A stretch of DNA of 64,000 bases. Source: Planococcus citri. Lineage: Eukaryota > Arthropoda > Insecta > Hemiptera > Pseudococcidae. Where the stretch lies: NCBI RefSeq assembly GCF_950023065.1, contig NC_088678.1, positions 8,794,580-8,858,579 of the forward strand, in the 5' to 3' direction. Under the pieces are notes generated by a model. It saw nothing but the letters and a program-made list of their open reading frames with translations. It was not told the origin of the DNA and ran no database searches. The position numbers were made by a program, and so were the translations under genes. Shown piece by piece: positions 33,764-46,003 of the stretch (positions are counted from its first letter, which is position 1; the number at the start of each line of letters is the position of its first letter).

Positions 33764-36700
33764 GATAAAGACCTACGCCCGAGAAAAATTTTCGTTTCGA
33801 AAAAAAAAAAAAACCATCGAGAAAATTCGAACAGGTTCGTGAGAAAAATCGACCCAAGTGCTGGAACGTAATCATATTGTAAATTCGTTGAATAACTTGT
33901 CGTTCAAACGTGTCGAAAAAATTCGAATTCAAATCGGTACAGATTTCCCTCGCGAGAATATTCGCAAATTGACATCTAGCAGAAGTGTTTTAAATCGGTG
34001 ACACGAATAAAAAAATCAATCAACTGTAAATTTTTACGAAAAATAAAAAAATCCAATGTGCGTGGCCAGAAAAACGATCAAGTAACTTCGCAAATTTGTC
34101 GTTCAAATCATAAACTGACAGAAAAAGTGCTCAATTATTGTTCGCCTACGTGTTTCGTAAATTCGTCGATATTTCATCGCCAGCCAAAATCGTTTGAAGA
34201 CTATTCAGATCGTTGACCACAGAAAATCGCCCCCATAAAGAAGACATCAGAACGTGAATATTTTGCCTTCCATTTGTCTATGCGCTGCGTAAATTCGTCG
34301 ACCAAGTTTATGGCTTATTCGAAGAAGATATTCTAGCCGCCCAAAAAAGTCTCGTCCATTGCCATCATCCATCATCAGAGTCGCATTTGAAGCAGCCAAA
34401 ATTTGTCGTCCTCCAGCCGTTTGGAAAATTTTCATTCCCGAAGAATCAGCTTAGAAATAAAATCGCCGTGTTTGTATCCAGCAGCTCACCGCCAGCCCAG
34501 CAGAGAAGAAATAGAAGCAGCCAAAATTTGTCGCTCTCCAGCCGTTCGGAAAATTAATTGTCTACAACATGCCAAGGGTAACGTTGAGTTTTTTTTTCTC
34601 TGATTTTTTTTTCTATTTTACATTGTAAATGGTCCTCTATCTAGCCTTTAAAATTATCAAACCAAATTTCACCCTTCTATCTTTTCAAAAAATCAACCAA
34701 AAGCCAAATTCGTTCTAAAATATTGCGTGTATTATTCTCGACATCATCATTTTATCCATCCTCCGATTTTCGTTTAAAACGGTGAGAAAATTTGGGTTTT
34801 GTCTGCTACACAAAAACTCTGAATATTGTGATCGTCAGATTTCGACACCTCGGTTTTCACCTTCGCTCACTCATTCCCTCCCCGTCTAGTAAGATTTTAA
34901 AATTCAAAATCGCTCAAAAAAATTTATTCTCTAATCATTGAGAGGATCTACGTCAGACTTTAGGGGGAAAATGCTTGAAATTTGCTAACTTTGAAAAGAA
35001 GAAAAATTATTAGCCGCGAATGTTCCCAGATTCTATGCAACTTGACATCAGTTGAAATTGTGCAGCAATTTTCTAAATTAAAATATCGTCATCTACGAAA
35101 TTACTCATACGTTCTAAAATTGAGGTCTTTCGTTCCAACTTGCTGAAATGTATATTATTTTGTGATGATAAAAAAATTTTTCTTCTTGATCTACGAATAG
35201 AAACGCCATTCCTGCTCGCCAAATTCGAAAATATCGCGAAATAAATTCACGTGGGAAAAAACCAGTGTGGAATTTGCGCGGTGCCAGATAATTTCCCTGT
35301 TGTTTTTCATATGTCGACGATTTTTCTTTTTGAATTTGAATTTACTGCTTTTTAAAATTTCTCCCTCTGGGGTAGTTTTTTTTTCGAATCGTGTTGATAA
35401 AATCTCACTACACCTCGTATTGAATATTCTTACGCATCGTCTACGAATAGAAATCCATTGTGCACCCAGAAAGAACCAAAAAATATTTCGAAAACGATTA
35501 AATCCAGAGTGGTATTCAAACTTGCTTTTCTTTATCTCGCTAAAATTTCGATTGATTTGTGCTCAAAATACTGACGTTTTTTTTTCCTTTTTTTTTCAAA
35601 CTAGAAATTCGAAAACTGACCCCCTATCACTTGCGGATTTTTATCTATCAGTAGGACGATTAATTCAAACCAAAAATCGTGACATTCTTCTTTCTCCCCA
35701 CCGATTTCTTTATGAGATCCTCCACCTCGTAGGCATATATTTTTTTTTGGTGATCATCTCCGTTGAATATTCAAGTAGGATATAAAATTCTCCCCATTTT
35801 ATTGATTTTTCTTATCGAATTGATGTGTCTTTGTTTTCTGGCTGTAGTTGTAAAGTTCGTTTGTCTCAAAAATACTCTAAACTTACCTAGCTTTTCTTCG
35901 CGAAATAATTACGGTGTAACGAATCCCAACGTGAAAAATCAATCAGCAAAATTTTCTTGTTCTCAGCGATTCTGTGCACAAATCATTCAGTCTCGAAATG
36001 TATTGAAATTTCTATTTGAGTGTGTATCCTTCTAAACTCGAAAACTTTACCAAATATCTTCGAAAAAAAAAATATATTAAAAGCCAAAACCCCAAAACCC
36101 ATGTCAAGTAGAAATTTTTTTTTCCTCAAAAACCAATGCATAAAATTGTCGAAATTTGAAACTTTTCTCAAACCAAGAAAATTCATACAGATTACGTCTG
36201 TTTTAAACAAATACATTTTCAGCTAATAACTTGAAACAAAAAACTCGAAATATACATAATTTTCACCAAAAACCGATAATTTCGCAATTTTTACGAAATA
36301 TTAGTGAGAATTAAGAACACATTCAGAAAACTTTTCTAGTTGTTGATATCGGAATCCCATTCATATGAATATTACTCGCCGAATTTAGAGACAAAGTTTT
36401 TTTTTTGGAATTTGGAAACTAAGTAGCACCTCCCCAAATCTGGTACACTCGATCACGAAAATAAATTGTTGATATGTACCCACATGGATTCCTCAGCTAG
36501 TATTACCACCCTCTACTAAGGGTCGAAATGAAAAAATTTTTTGTCCCTCCCCCACTGTAACCACCATACTCTGGTGAAAATACAAGATCACGATTATCTC
36601 AATCCATGAGTAAATTTTATTGTGAGTTTTAATCGTTATCCTACATTGTCACGATTTATTACGACAAGGGTCGCTACTGGTCAATTCAATTAGTCTGATA

Positions 36701-38259
36701 TTGCAATTTAATGAGAGTATCAAATTTTTCGTGAAATTCTCCCCCCCCCCCCGTCTATCCATCTACCAAAAATAAGGGGTGATTATTTTATGCATCTTTA
36801 TTGATATCTGGTGGGAAAAAGACTGAAACCCCCTCGTTTTTTTTTTATCGTTACTACCCCTACTTCAGTGCTGGTTACCATCCGACGAAAAAGGGATTAT
36901 TTTATTCTCCTCCCCCCCCACCCTCGTCTAGAATATTATCATTATAAATTTGCTGCAAAAAGGAGCTGTGTATTTTACATTTGTTATTTTTTGGTTTATT
37001 GTTATCGTTATATTACGAATCAATTGTTACCATTATAAACCTGCTGAAAAAGGGGGTTGTATATTTTACCTTTGTTATTGTTATTTGCTTTTATTGTTGT
37101 TGCATCATTACAAACTCCCTAAAAAGGGTTGCAATATTTTGTATTAGGTGATACCTGACTGGAAAAGGGGCTGCATTGCACTCTATTATTACGACATACT
37201 GCACAGGTGTAAAATCATCCCCACTACTAATGTTATTCACCCCCTTGTACTAAAAAGTACGGTTACAACGATTTGCTGCAAATAAGAGGCGAAATACTTC
37301 CCCCACCCTTACCAAACAAATAAGGGTTGAACAGTTACTCCTTATGGGAGTTGATAAATAGGGGTAGTGTAATTATTTTTTTTCTCTTTTTCTATAAACA
37401 AGGGGCGTAGATCCCCACTGAACCAACAAATAGGGGTTGATACCTAGGGGTAGAAATTTTTTTTGTCTTGTCTCTCTTTGTGGTCACTGACTCATTAGTG
37501 GATGCTGACATCGCAAGGGTTGCTTGAGCCAATATCATATTAAAGGGGTTATTATTTCTCCACCCATCAACTACTATATTAAAAGGGGTTGAAAAATTCC
37601 CCCTCATCACTGGTGAATATTTTCGCATTTGAATTATAAGGGTTGTTCAACTCCATATTAAAAGGGGTTGAAAATTCCCCCTCATCACTGGTGAACAAGG
37701 GTGGTTCAATTGCATAATTATATTAAAGGGGTTGAAACTCCCCCTCATCTTCGGTAGCTTCGTCAGTCTACAAAGTCTGCATCATCACCTCTATTGCCGA
37801 AAACAATATTGTGTTAAAGGGGGTGAAAACTTTTCCTTCATCGTTGGAAACTCCAAAAATTTTTACTATCATTGGTGACTCTGAAAGTTCTTATCATCGT
37901 CGAGATTTTGGAAAAATTCTTATCATCGCTAGTGACCTTGTCAAACTAAAAAGGGTACGAAATACATATTGTTTATAATAGGGGTTGATTCATTCCCCCT
38001 CAATCAAGTTGAAATTGTATAAAGCCATTGTGCATTAAGGGTTGAAATTTCAAATTTCCCCTGAATTATCCATAGACGTGTTATCTCTCGAATCAAATCT
38101 CCACACAGAGAGGCTTGCCTAGAGTAAGATTATCAGTGAGGAGATCAACCTTTTTATTTTTCTGTACCACCAGGTAGGCTGACGTAGATTGTACTCGGCA
38201 GGTCGCGAGGGTACGTCCGCTTACTTGGCTGTATTGATAAAATACAAGGTCAAAAATTT
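33764..38259 (+). other. Long leader of gypsy element
   Basis: About 4.5 kb without a convincing ORF. It includes a direct repeat of about 40 bp (34391-34431 and 34517-34557, GCAGCCAAAATTTGTCG) and a hairpin-rich series at 36.5-38.06 kb. A donor-like AGG|GTAACG follows an ATG at about 34569, and an acceptor-like TTTTCTGTACCACCAG ends at about 38173, so part of the leader may be spliced out; this is speculation. Confidence 0.5.
36520..38060 (+). repeat. Series of small hairpin units in gypsy leader
   Basis: Repeated units of the form AGGGGTTGAAA - short spacer - TCCCCCTCATC, each able to pair AGGGG with CCCCT; clearest at 37420-38060 (for example 37580, 37660, 37725, 37815, 37980), looser from 36520. 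Often followed by CACTGGTGA or a related word. Confidence 0.6.
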
Positions 38260-39636
38260 ATGGAAGTATACATGTCTTGGATATACCTCTGCACAAAACC
38301 TGAGTTGGAGACTATACTAGACACATACTTCATCGGAAAACAGGGTTCCATAGACGAATTAAGGAAATCCTTAAAAACCTTTGTACTGAATCATCCAACT
38401 TTTGGGAGAAAGCTGCAAGCCAGCTACAATAACATCCAAGAGAAAAGGAACTCAGAAATCGAAATAAAAAAATTGAATTTATTTTTAAAACAAGAAAAAA
38501 GTCAACTTGAGTCAACTGAATTTTGGATATTGGAACAAAAAAATCTTGAAACAGAAAAAGAACAACTGGTTCAGGAATTCGCTGATATCGAAGATAAAGA
38601 TAAAGTAAAAGAGTCATTCGAAAAAAGAATTCACCAATCAAAAAGGATAATTAGAAAATTTACTGAATTCAGAGAATATATAAAAGCAAAAATGGCTGAG
38701 CCAAAATATAAGATAAAAACGTTCTCCGGAAAGAAGTCGGAAAATATTCAAAACTTCTTCTTGCAATTCGAATTAGCGGCAACCCTAAAAGGTTGGACCG
38801 ATGCTGATAAATTCAAATACCTACCATACCACCTGGAAGATGAAGCTCTGGAGACATTCACACACCTCAAAGATGTGAAGAAAATTGACAAGTATAGTGA
38901 AATCAAGACTCTATTAGAAAAACGATATCAGCTGAACAAACAGGCACTAAAGTCCGAGCTTAAAAAGAAATTCTATCAAGATGGCTCTGATATTGATGAT
39001 TATATCAGAGACATCTCAAAAGTATGTAAACAGATAGATCCAAAAATGGAAGAAGAAAAGATATGCAAGAAGATTATTAAAGGACTTTCTCCGACTCTTA
39101 TTGAGTGGCTATCAATCTTTCAGATCGATTCAATCGAAAAACTTAAAGAATCAATTTTGAAGTACGAAACAAAAAATCTTATGAAAGAAAAGCGACAAGA
39201 TATCGACCTGAAGACGAAGGTCGAAAAACTGACAGAAAAGATGGAGCAACTCGAAGCGAAAGAAAGCAAAACGAATATATATCAGACAACAAACCCGAAT
39301 GTGAACGCAAACTACTACCCATCTTACCCTCAAAGAAGGCAAAACTTTGCCCAAAGACCAAACTATGTACCTGGTCAAAATTTTGGAAATTCCCGCCTGG
39401 GATATTATAACCGGCAATATTATAATGATAACAGAAATTATAATGGGGGATACCAAAATAGAACAAACTACAATGGATACAGGAATAATCAAAATTACGC
39501 AAATCCTCCTAAAACAAACTTTGAAACAAACGGGTATATGAGAGGTAGTTTTGCTGGGAATCAATATACCAGAGGACCAAGAGGATTCAGAGGATATAAC
39601 AGAGGGGGTCCAAATAACCAAAATCCAAAAAACTAA
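38260..39636 (+). CDS. gag: Gag of gypsy element
   Basis: 458 aa structural protein that would form the virus-like particle around the element RNA. The N-terminus (residues about 5-45; KPELETILDTYFIGKQGSID) resembles a SAP-like helix-turn-helix found at the start of several insect gypsy Gags. A charged coiled-coil-like stretch follows (about 60-140), then the retrotransposon Gag core (about 150-330; IQNFFLQFELAATLKGW, YLPYHLEDEALETF). The last 110 residues are rich in Arg, Gly, Asn and Tyr (YNRQYYNDNRNYNGG) and have no CCHC zinc knuckle, so RNA binding is probably by this basic tail. Another Met at residue 145 (MAEPKYK) could be an alternative start. The frame ends at TAA directly after the slippery AAAAAAC. 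Confidence 0.85.
   Translation: MEVYMSWIYLCTKPELETILDTYFIGKQGSIDELRKSLKTFVLNHPTFGRKLQASYNNIQEKRNSEIEIKKLNLFLKQEKSQLESTEFWILEQKNLETEKEQLVQEFADIEDKDKVKESFEKRIHQSKRIIRKFTEFREYIKAKMAEPKYKIKTFSGKKSENIQNFFLQFELAATLKGWTDADKFKYLPYHLEDEALETFTHLKDVKKIDKYSEIKTLLEKRYQLNKQALKSELKKKFYQDGSDIDDYIRDISKVCKQIDPKMEEEKICKKIIKGLSPTLIEWLSIFQIDSIEKLKESILKYETKNLMKEKRQDIDLKTKVEKLTEKMEQLEAKESKTNIYQTTNPNVNANYYPSYPQRRQNFAQRPNYVPGQNFGNSRLGYYNRQYYNDNRNYNGGYQNRTNYNGYRNNQNYANPPKTNFETNGYMRGSFAGNQYTRGPRGFRGYNRGGPNNQNPKN
39627..39636 (+). promoter_or_regulatory. Candidate -1 ribosomal frameshift site, A AAA AAC then TAA
   Basis: The heptamer A AAA AAC is in the gag reading phase, its last codon next to the gag stop. Slipping back one base enters the pol frame, which is open from 39618. 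A downstream stem or pseudoknot is not obvious by eye. Confidence 0.7.
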
Positions 39637-42600
39637 GAAGGAAGGGCATATTTCAAGTTAGATTGCTCAAAAAGATCAAGAAGAAAACAGAACGAACTGC
39701 TAACATGAAAGATAATACTGAACTTAAATACATAAATATAAACGCTGAAGGTACTGCTAATCTATTAGTCAAAGCAAAATTGAAAATCAATGGTAGAAAC
39801 ATTGATGCAGTTATCGATACAGGCAGCAATATAACTTGCATAAAAGATAATTGCCTACATAGGAATATGCCCTTAGAAGAAACCAACATGAATGCTGGAA
39901 CCCTCTGTAACGACCCGATAAATGTTCTTGGTCTCACATCTGGTATCATCACAGTCAAAAACGTTGATTTTAATTTTAAAGCCTATGTGATTCAAAACTT
40001 AGCATCCGATATGCTATTAGGATTGGACTTTCTAATAAAACAAAAAGCCAACATAAATTTTGTTGAAGGTTGTCTAGAATTCGGAATAGATGACAAAAGG
40101 ATAAAAATCCCTCTAGATAAAAAATGGATTGACGAAATAACTGACCATGAAATGGTTAAGAATGAGAAAAACTTCCTGGTTGTTACTAAAGATTGTATAA
40201 TTCCTCCAAAAACATCCATCATCGCGAATAAAAAAATTGAAACCAGTGTTGGCGTCCCGTAATGGTAACTGTAACGAAAAACGAAAATAACGAAATTTTT
40301 TTCGTTACAGGTAACTGAACTGTAACAAAAACGTTATTTTAATCACGTGATGTTGTGTAACTGAAATGTAACGTAACGATATTTTTCTGAAAGTAACGTA
40401 ACAAAAAACGGAAAAATTTTGTTACCTTTTTCGTTATTTTTTTAGTTACAAATTACAAAACAAACCCTTAAAAAACTCTGATTTGTGTAGCTCAAGCTAT
40501 GAAAATTTGAAGTGAAGTCAAAAAAAATGACTAAAATGAGTTTTCAGTGTTTTCATTTGTCTGATTTTGAGTGCTGTAACGCTATATTTTTCGTTACACT
40601 GGTATTTGAACCTTCTTGTAACGTTATTTTCGTTATTTTTGTCACATTTTTTCCGCCACAAATGCATTTTACATCAAAATATACGTTGAAAAAACACTTC
40701 TGTAACGAAAAAATTGTAACAGAAATAACGAAAATAACGTAACGAAAAAATGTAAGTACAGCCGTAACAAAAAATACTGTTACAGCAATTTTTTCGTTAC
40801 AAAATACCATAACGAAAAACGTAACTAAAAAAATATAAATTTTGTAACGTAACGAAATAACGGAACGAAAAAAAATATCGTTATGGCCAACACTGATTGA
40901 AACCAGAAATATTGATACGTACATGGAAGTAAAACAACTGGAATACTTTGCATCGTATAGTGGTACCACGGTTAGGAAACTGAATGAAGAAAATAATGAA
41001 TTAACCGTAAAGATATATAATTATACCGCGATACCGCAACAACTCCATAAAAATCAACGAATAGCGAAAATAGAATCACTAGACAAAAACGTAAAACCTA
41101 GTACGAGCAATATTCACCAAATAAGAACCGAAGAAGAGAAGGATGACGATGATGAAAATGGAGATGATGAATTAAAAGATGAAGAAGGGAACGTAATAGA
41201 TATAAACCCAAAATTGCCACGAAAACAAAGGAGGAAATTGATACGATTCTTAAAACGATATAAACATTTATTTACAACGGATCCTCTAAACGTTGGCAGA
41301 GCGAATACGGAACCTTACAAAATAAATCTACTGGACGACACTCCAGTCGCCAGTAGAGGATATAAATTATCACCCGTGGAAAGACGAGAAATGAAAAAAC
41401 TCTTACAGAAAATGATAGATTGTAATATATTGAGAAGAAGCTCGTCTTGCTACGCCACTCCTGCCTTTCTAAAAAGAAAAGGTGATGGGACCTTCCGATT
41501 CCTTTGCAACTATCAGAAATCAAACGAAAAGATCGCAGCAGATAGAAATGCAGTTCCAAGAACTGATAATGTTTTCATGGCAATGGAAGGGTCAAAATAC
41601 TTTACTACCCTTGATGCAAACCAGGGATTTTTTCAAATCCCCATAAAAGAAGAAGATAAATATATCACCGCAATCATCTTTGATAACGAAGTTTACGAAT
41701 TTAATGTGCTTCCCCAAGGATTAAAAATCTCTCCTGCCGCATTCAGTAGAACGATCTATGAAACTTTCGCAGACATTTTATACACACATATGGTCGCATA
41801 CATGGACGACATATGTGTTTTTGGTAGCGATTTTGAAACAGCTTTCCAAAACTTGAAAATGACTTTCGAACGTCTGGATAAACTAAATCTCAAACTTAAG
41901 ACAACAAAATGCAAATTTTTTTATGAGGAAACCAACCTTTTAGGACACAAAATCACAGGGGATAAAATAAAAACTTTGGAAAAAAATATAGAGAAAATTG
42001 TGAAATTTCCAAAGCCAAAAACTGTAAAGAAGGTCAGAAGCTTTTTAGGCGCAAAAATTGCTCATCCTTTAACGGAAGTTACGAAGGGAAATCCAAAAGA
42101 TAATGACCCAATAGTCTGGAATGAAAATATCGAAAATTGTTTCCAAAATTTGAAAAAACTATTAACGTCAAAACCTGTGTTAGGAATTCATAAGGAAGGA
42201 AGGGAAACAATATTAGAGATAGACGCCTCTGCTATTGCGGTAGGAGCAGTTCTGTCTCAAGTTAACGAAGAAGGAGAAAAGCATCCGGTTGCTTTTTATA
42301 GTAAAAAATTACTACCACGCCAGCAAAGTTATTGTGCGTATGATCTAGAAATGACTGCGTTAGTAGAATCGATAACGCATTTCAGAGAATACCTATATGG
42401 TATCCATTTTACAGTGCTGACTGATCACTCAGCATTAACCTTCTTCAGAAACCAAAAACAACCAAACAAACGTATGGAAAGATTGGTCACAAAACTAAGT
42501 GATTACGATTTTGATATAAAACACCTGAAAGGAAAAAATAACATAGTACCGGATACTTTGAGCAGAACAGTAATCGATAATGTAAAAAGTACAAATGAAG

Positions 42601-43883
42601 AAAAAGACTTGGGGAACGGCATTAAAGAAGTCAAAATAGACATCCGTAAAAAACAAAAAGAAGATAAATTCTGCAAAGATGTTGTCTTAGCGAAAAACAA
42701 CAAATTAAGTGGTGGAAGACGATATGTTGAGAAAATGGAAAGAAAATCTAGAAACTTCATCATTGAAAATGGAATATTGAAATATAAATTCATGTCTGGA
42801 AATGGGTTGGAAAAATTAATTGTAATCCCGGAAAGTGTAAAAGAAGAACTTATGACGGCATTCCACGAAAATCCGTTTGGAGGAGGTCATTTTGGAATAT
42901 ATAAGACCCTCCAGAAAATTAAAAAGCACTATTATTGGGAAACCATGAGGTCCGACGTTGAAAAACATTTAAAATCGTGCACGGAATGTCAGAAAAATAA
43001 AGTAATAAAAGGAAAGAAACCAGGGTTACTAAAACCAATCCCAGTCGATGACCCATCTCCTATGGCCCACCTAGAATTGGATTTCGTGGGACCACTAGAC
43101 CCTTCTGAAGGGAAGAAATACATATTAGTTGGATCTTGTAGATCCACTAAATATGCTATTGCGAAAGCAGTAGCTAATGCAGAAGGAGATGTGGTGCTAG
43201 ATTTTATTAACAATATTATGACAACATACGGTTGTCCTAGAAAAATTACTACCGATAGGGGAACACATTTTAAAAACGAAAAATTGAAAGATGCGTGCAA
43301 AAAACTAGGGATAAATCTATATCACAGCACTGCGTACTACCCGCAAACTCAAGGAGGAGTAGAACGAATGAATCAAACGCTTTGCAAAACTTTAAATTTA
43401 TACGTTGCTGAAAACCCAAGAACATGGGCTAGATACCTTCCCTACGCGATATTCTCCTACAACACCTGTCCAATTGAGAGTCTACAAGGACTGAGTCCAT
43501 ATTTTTTAATATTCGGGAAAACTCCAAATCTACCCTTCAACAATAAAATCTTTGATGAAAAAGAATCTATTGACAGAATGGGAAATATAAAAAATTTACA
43601 AGGAATTAGAGAAACAATTCCTAAATTAGTCGAAAAATCCCAAGAAAAACAAAAAGAAAATTATGATAAAAAAAGAGAAAATGTTGAATATAAGGAAAAT
43701 GAGCTTGTTCTAATTATAAACCCTTTAAAACAAGGGAAATTCTACAACAAATACAATGGACCTTATAAGGTCATTAAGAAAATCTCAAACGAAAATTACC
43801 TTATTGAAATACCATTTAGAGGAAAACTATCAGAAGAATTGATCCATGTGCGTAGAATAAAAAAATATTTCCCTCGAAAATGA
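39637..43883 (+). pseudogene. pol: Pol polyprotein of gypsy element, interrupted by a MITE
   Basis: Two in-frame parts: 39618-40243 with protease (catalytic DTGS at 39816, DMLLGLDFL flap-side motif) and 40904-43883 with the rest. Counting residues from 40923: RT with LPQG and YMDD (293-296); RNase H with Asp434, Glu476 and Asp501; integrase with the HHCC zinc region (His648 onward), Asp720, Asp778 and Glu814 (the D-57-D-35-E spacing is standard) and a GPY/F module (KYNGPYKV) near the end. After RT, SFLG runs straight into AKIAHPLTE (about residue 373), missing the roughly 13 residues with the usual YYRRFI motif. The interruption is the hAT-like element at 40244-40895, whose length plus duplication (660 nt) is a multiple of three, yet it brings stop codons. 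Confidence 0.88.
40244..40895. mobile_element. hAT-type MITE 2 (652 bp) in pol
   Basis: Ends CAGTGTTGGC / GCCAACACTG with the 8-bp duplication ATTGAAAC (40236-40243 and 40896-40903). Its interior is reiterated GTAACGAAAA and the reverse complement TTTTCGTTAC. No coding capacity. Confidence 0.88.
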
Positions 43884-45571
43884 TACTATGAAAATCTGCT
43901 AAATATTAAAGAGACTGTTGAAAAATTTATTATTGAAGAAACTACCGAAACTCCACGTAGTGGAGATATGATATAAAAGGTAATTGAAATGATGGTAGAA
44001 ATGTAAATGAATAAATTGAGAAATTGATTATATAAAAGAAAAATGTTTTTGAATGATATCTATGATTACAAATTGATGAAATTTACAAAAATGAAAGATG
44101 AAATGATGAGAAGGAATTTTATAAAATACAAATTAGAATTATCAAGATAGAAGTGCTAGCAAATACAGAGTAGAATGTGATATGGTAGTCTAGAATACCA
44201 TACCAATATGATTCTACTTATGATGAAATCTATTATACATCAATACTGGGAATATGTTAAACATAATGCACACAATGGCAGGAATTTGAAGCCTGGCCAG
44301 CTTCAAACTTGAAAAGATATGAAAAGATAATGGAAAATGTAGTCAACTAACAGTCCAACATATTCCCATAAATTGAATATTAATAAAATTGCAAAATTGT
44401 AGGGTGTAGGGATTCAAGTTATTGATGTTATAATGATTTTTACAAAAAAAGAAAAAAAAAAAAAAAAGTATCAAAGAACTCTGAAGGAGTCAAATTTGAA
44501 AAATAATGAATATGATATAAAATTGAGAATAATAAGGAAAAAAAGTGTTGAATGATTTATTTTATTTATGAAACTATGGTGGGACATCAATATAAGGAAA
44601 AATAGACCCCCACTGGTAGCCCCAAGAAAATATAAGGTAGTAAAACAGCAAATTGTGATATGATAGGGGACCATTATAAATAATTGTGTTATTTGTATAA
44701 ATATGGCCCAGTAGCCACTAAGGTGTGAGGCCACCCCTTCTGAAAGGAGGGGGGAAGCCTTACACCTTCATTAACCATTATTACCAAATGCTGCAACAAT
44801 ATTCTGTGATGTAAATTTTCCTAGTTGTATTATCATTTTTATACATGTGAAATTTTGCTATTGTTATTATTGAGAAAATCGTCTTATTGTTACTATATTT
44901 CTTAAACCATTCTGCAAACATATTCTGTGATCCAAATATGTTTTTGTTGTAATCTTCACCACATGTTGACGGCTTTATTTTTGACATCATGCTGTTTTAC
45001 ATTAAATCAAGGGCAGCATACTGTAGGGATAGTTGATTTGTTGTGACATTGATATATGAACCTTAAAGGAATTAACCTCAAAAAAAAAAAAAAAAAAAAA
45101 ATGTGTGTTTTCGGAAGATTATCTCCTCATTTTTGTCCATTGGTTGTGGGTATAAATTAATTGTTAATTGATCCTAATAAGCAGATAAATGGCTGTGGGT
45201 TACAAATATATTCTTCTTTCTGCTATCAAATCTTCTTTTGTTGTTACTAGTTGTTATATAATTTATCTTTTGCTGTTACTAGTTAAATTTGCATTATCTT
45301 TTTTTGTTACTAGTTGTTATAAAATTTATCTTTTGCTGTTACTAGTTAAATTTACATTATCTTTTTTTTGTTACTAGTTGTTATAAAATTTATCTTTTGT
45401 TGTTACTAGTTATTATGTATTGCTACCAAATTTTGCGTTATATTTTGTTTTTACTAGTTATTTTATAATTATCTCTTTGTACTATTATCTGTTACCTCTA
45501 AATTTTTCCCATTGGCGACAGGGATCTAGGTTAGGGCGTGGTCGCCCTTACTTCTAAAGGAGGGGGGAATT
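43884..45571 (+). other. 3' non-coding region of gypsy element
   Basis: No env or other ORF. It contains a second polypurine tract at 44742-44756 within a block similar to the one before the LTR, a 22-base A run at about 45080, and tandem GTTACTAGTT units at 45240-45470 spaced about 33 bases apart. Confidence 0.6.
45556..45569 (+). promoter_or_regulatory. Polypurine tract
   Basis: AAAGGAGGGGGGAA, two bases before the 3' LTR, the plus-strand primer site. A near-identical GAAAGGAGGGGGGAAG lies at 44742. Confidence 0.8.
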
Positions 45572-46003
45572 TGTGGCGTCGTAAATTGCGCCATATTCGA
45601 CGACTCGTGTTTTCGTTAGAAAATACGAGTCGCCGAATAAGTAATTTCTCAGAATTGTGGGAAAATCCATCCGCCAATGCGATGGCTAAAATGTCACACC
45701 ATCGCATCGGCGGATACAAAATTTGCTGATGTGCAACTTTCGATGTACAAAGTTGCACACGGTACTTTTAGGCGATCACGCCACCTTTCTGCCAAAACTG
45801 CTGAATCAGCAGTTTTGGTGGAAATGTCCACCAACGACTATGTCGAAGGTGGACGTAAATTTTAGTCGCGTATCGTACCTCTGAGAGGCATAACATCTGC
45901 CCAATATTAATTGTTGTTCGTACTGTTCTGTTCGTTAAAATATAATTCTGTTAATAATCAACAAGTCTCGGTTTTTATTTCGGAGGTAAAATCGAACGTG
46001 ACA
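45572..46003 (+). repeat. 3' LTR of gypsy element
   Basis: 432 bp; differs from the 5' LTR by G to A in the hairpin-2 loop (about 45698) and C to T near 45882. Flanked outside by CAAA. Confidence 0.92.

Larger units (their letters stand above)
33312..46003 (+). mobile_element. Ty3/gypsy LTR retrotransposon, 12.7 kb, recently inserted
   Basis: Order: LTR, PBS, 4.5-kb leader, gag, pol (PR-RT-RH-IN), 1.7-kb 3' region, PPT, LTR. It has no env ORF and no chromodomain. Near-identical LTRs and the 4-bp duplication show a young insertion; the pre-insertion site can be read in the mirrored arm of the surrounding element at about 46910-46945. The pol gene was later hit by a 652-bp hAT-like MITE, so this copy should not be autonomous. 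Confidence 0.92.

Noticed and set aside
35267..35785. 172-codon ORF in the gypsy leader
   Set aside because: Phe/Leu-rich reading of AT-rich leader with no retroelement motif; not an env, which would lie after pol.
43884..45571. env gene after pol, as in errantiviruses
   Set aside because: No ORF over about 90 codons and none with signal peptide, cleavage site or membrane anchor in the right orientation.
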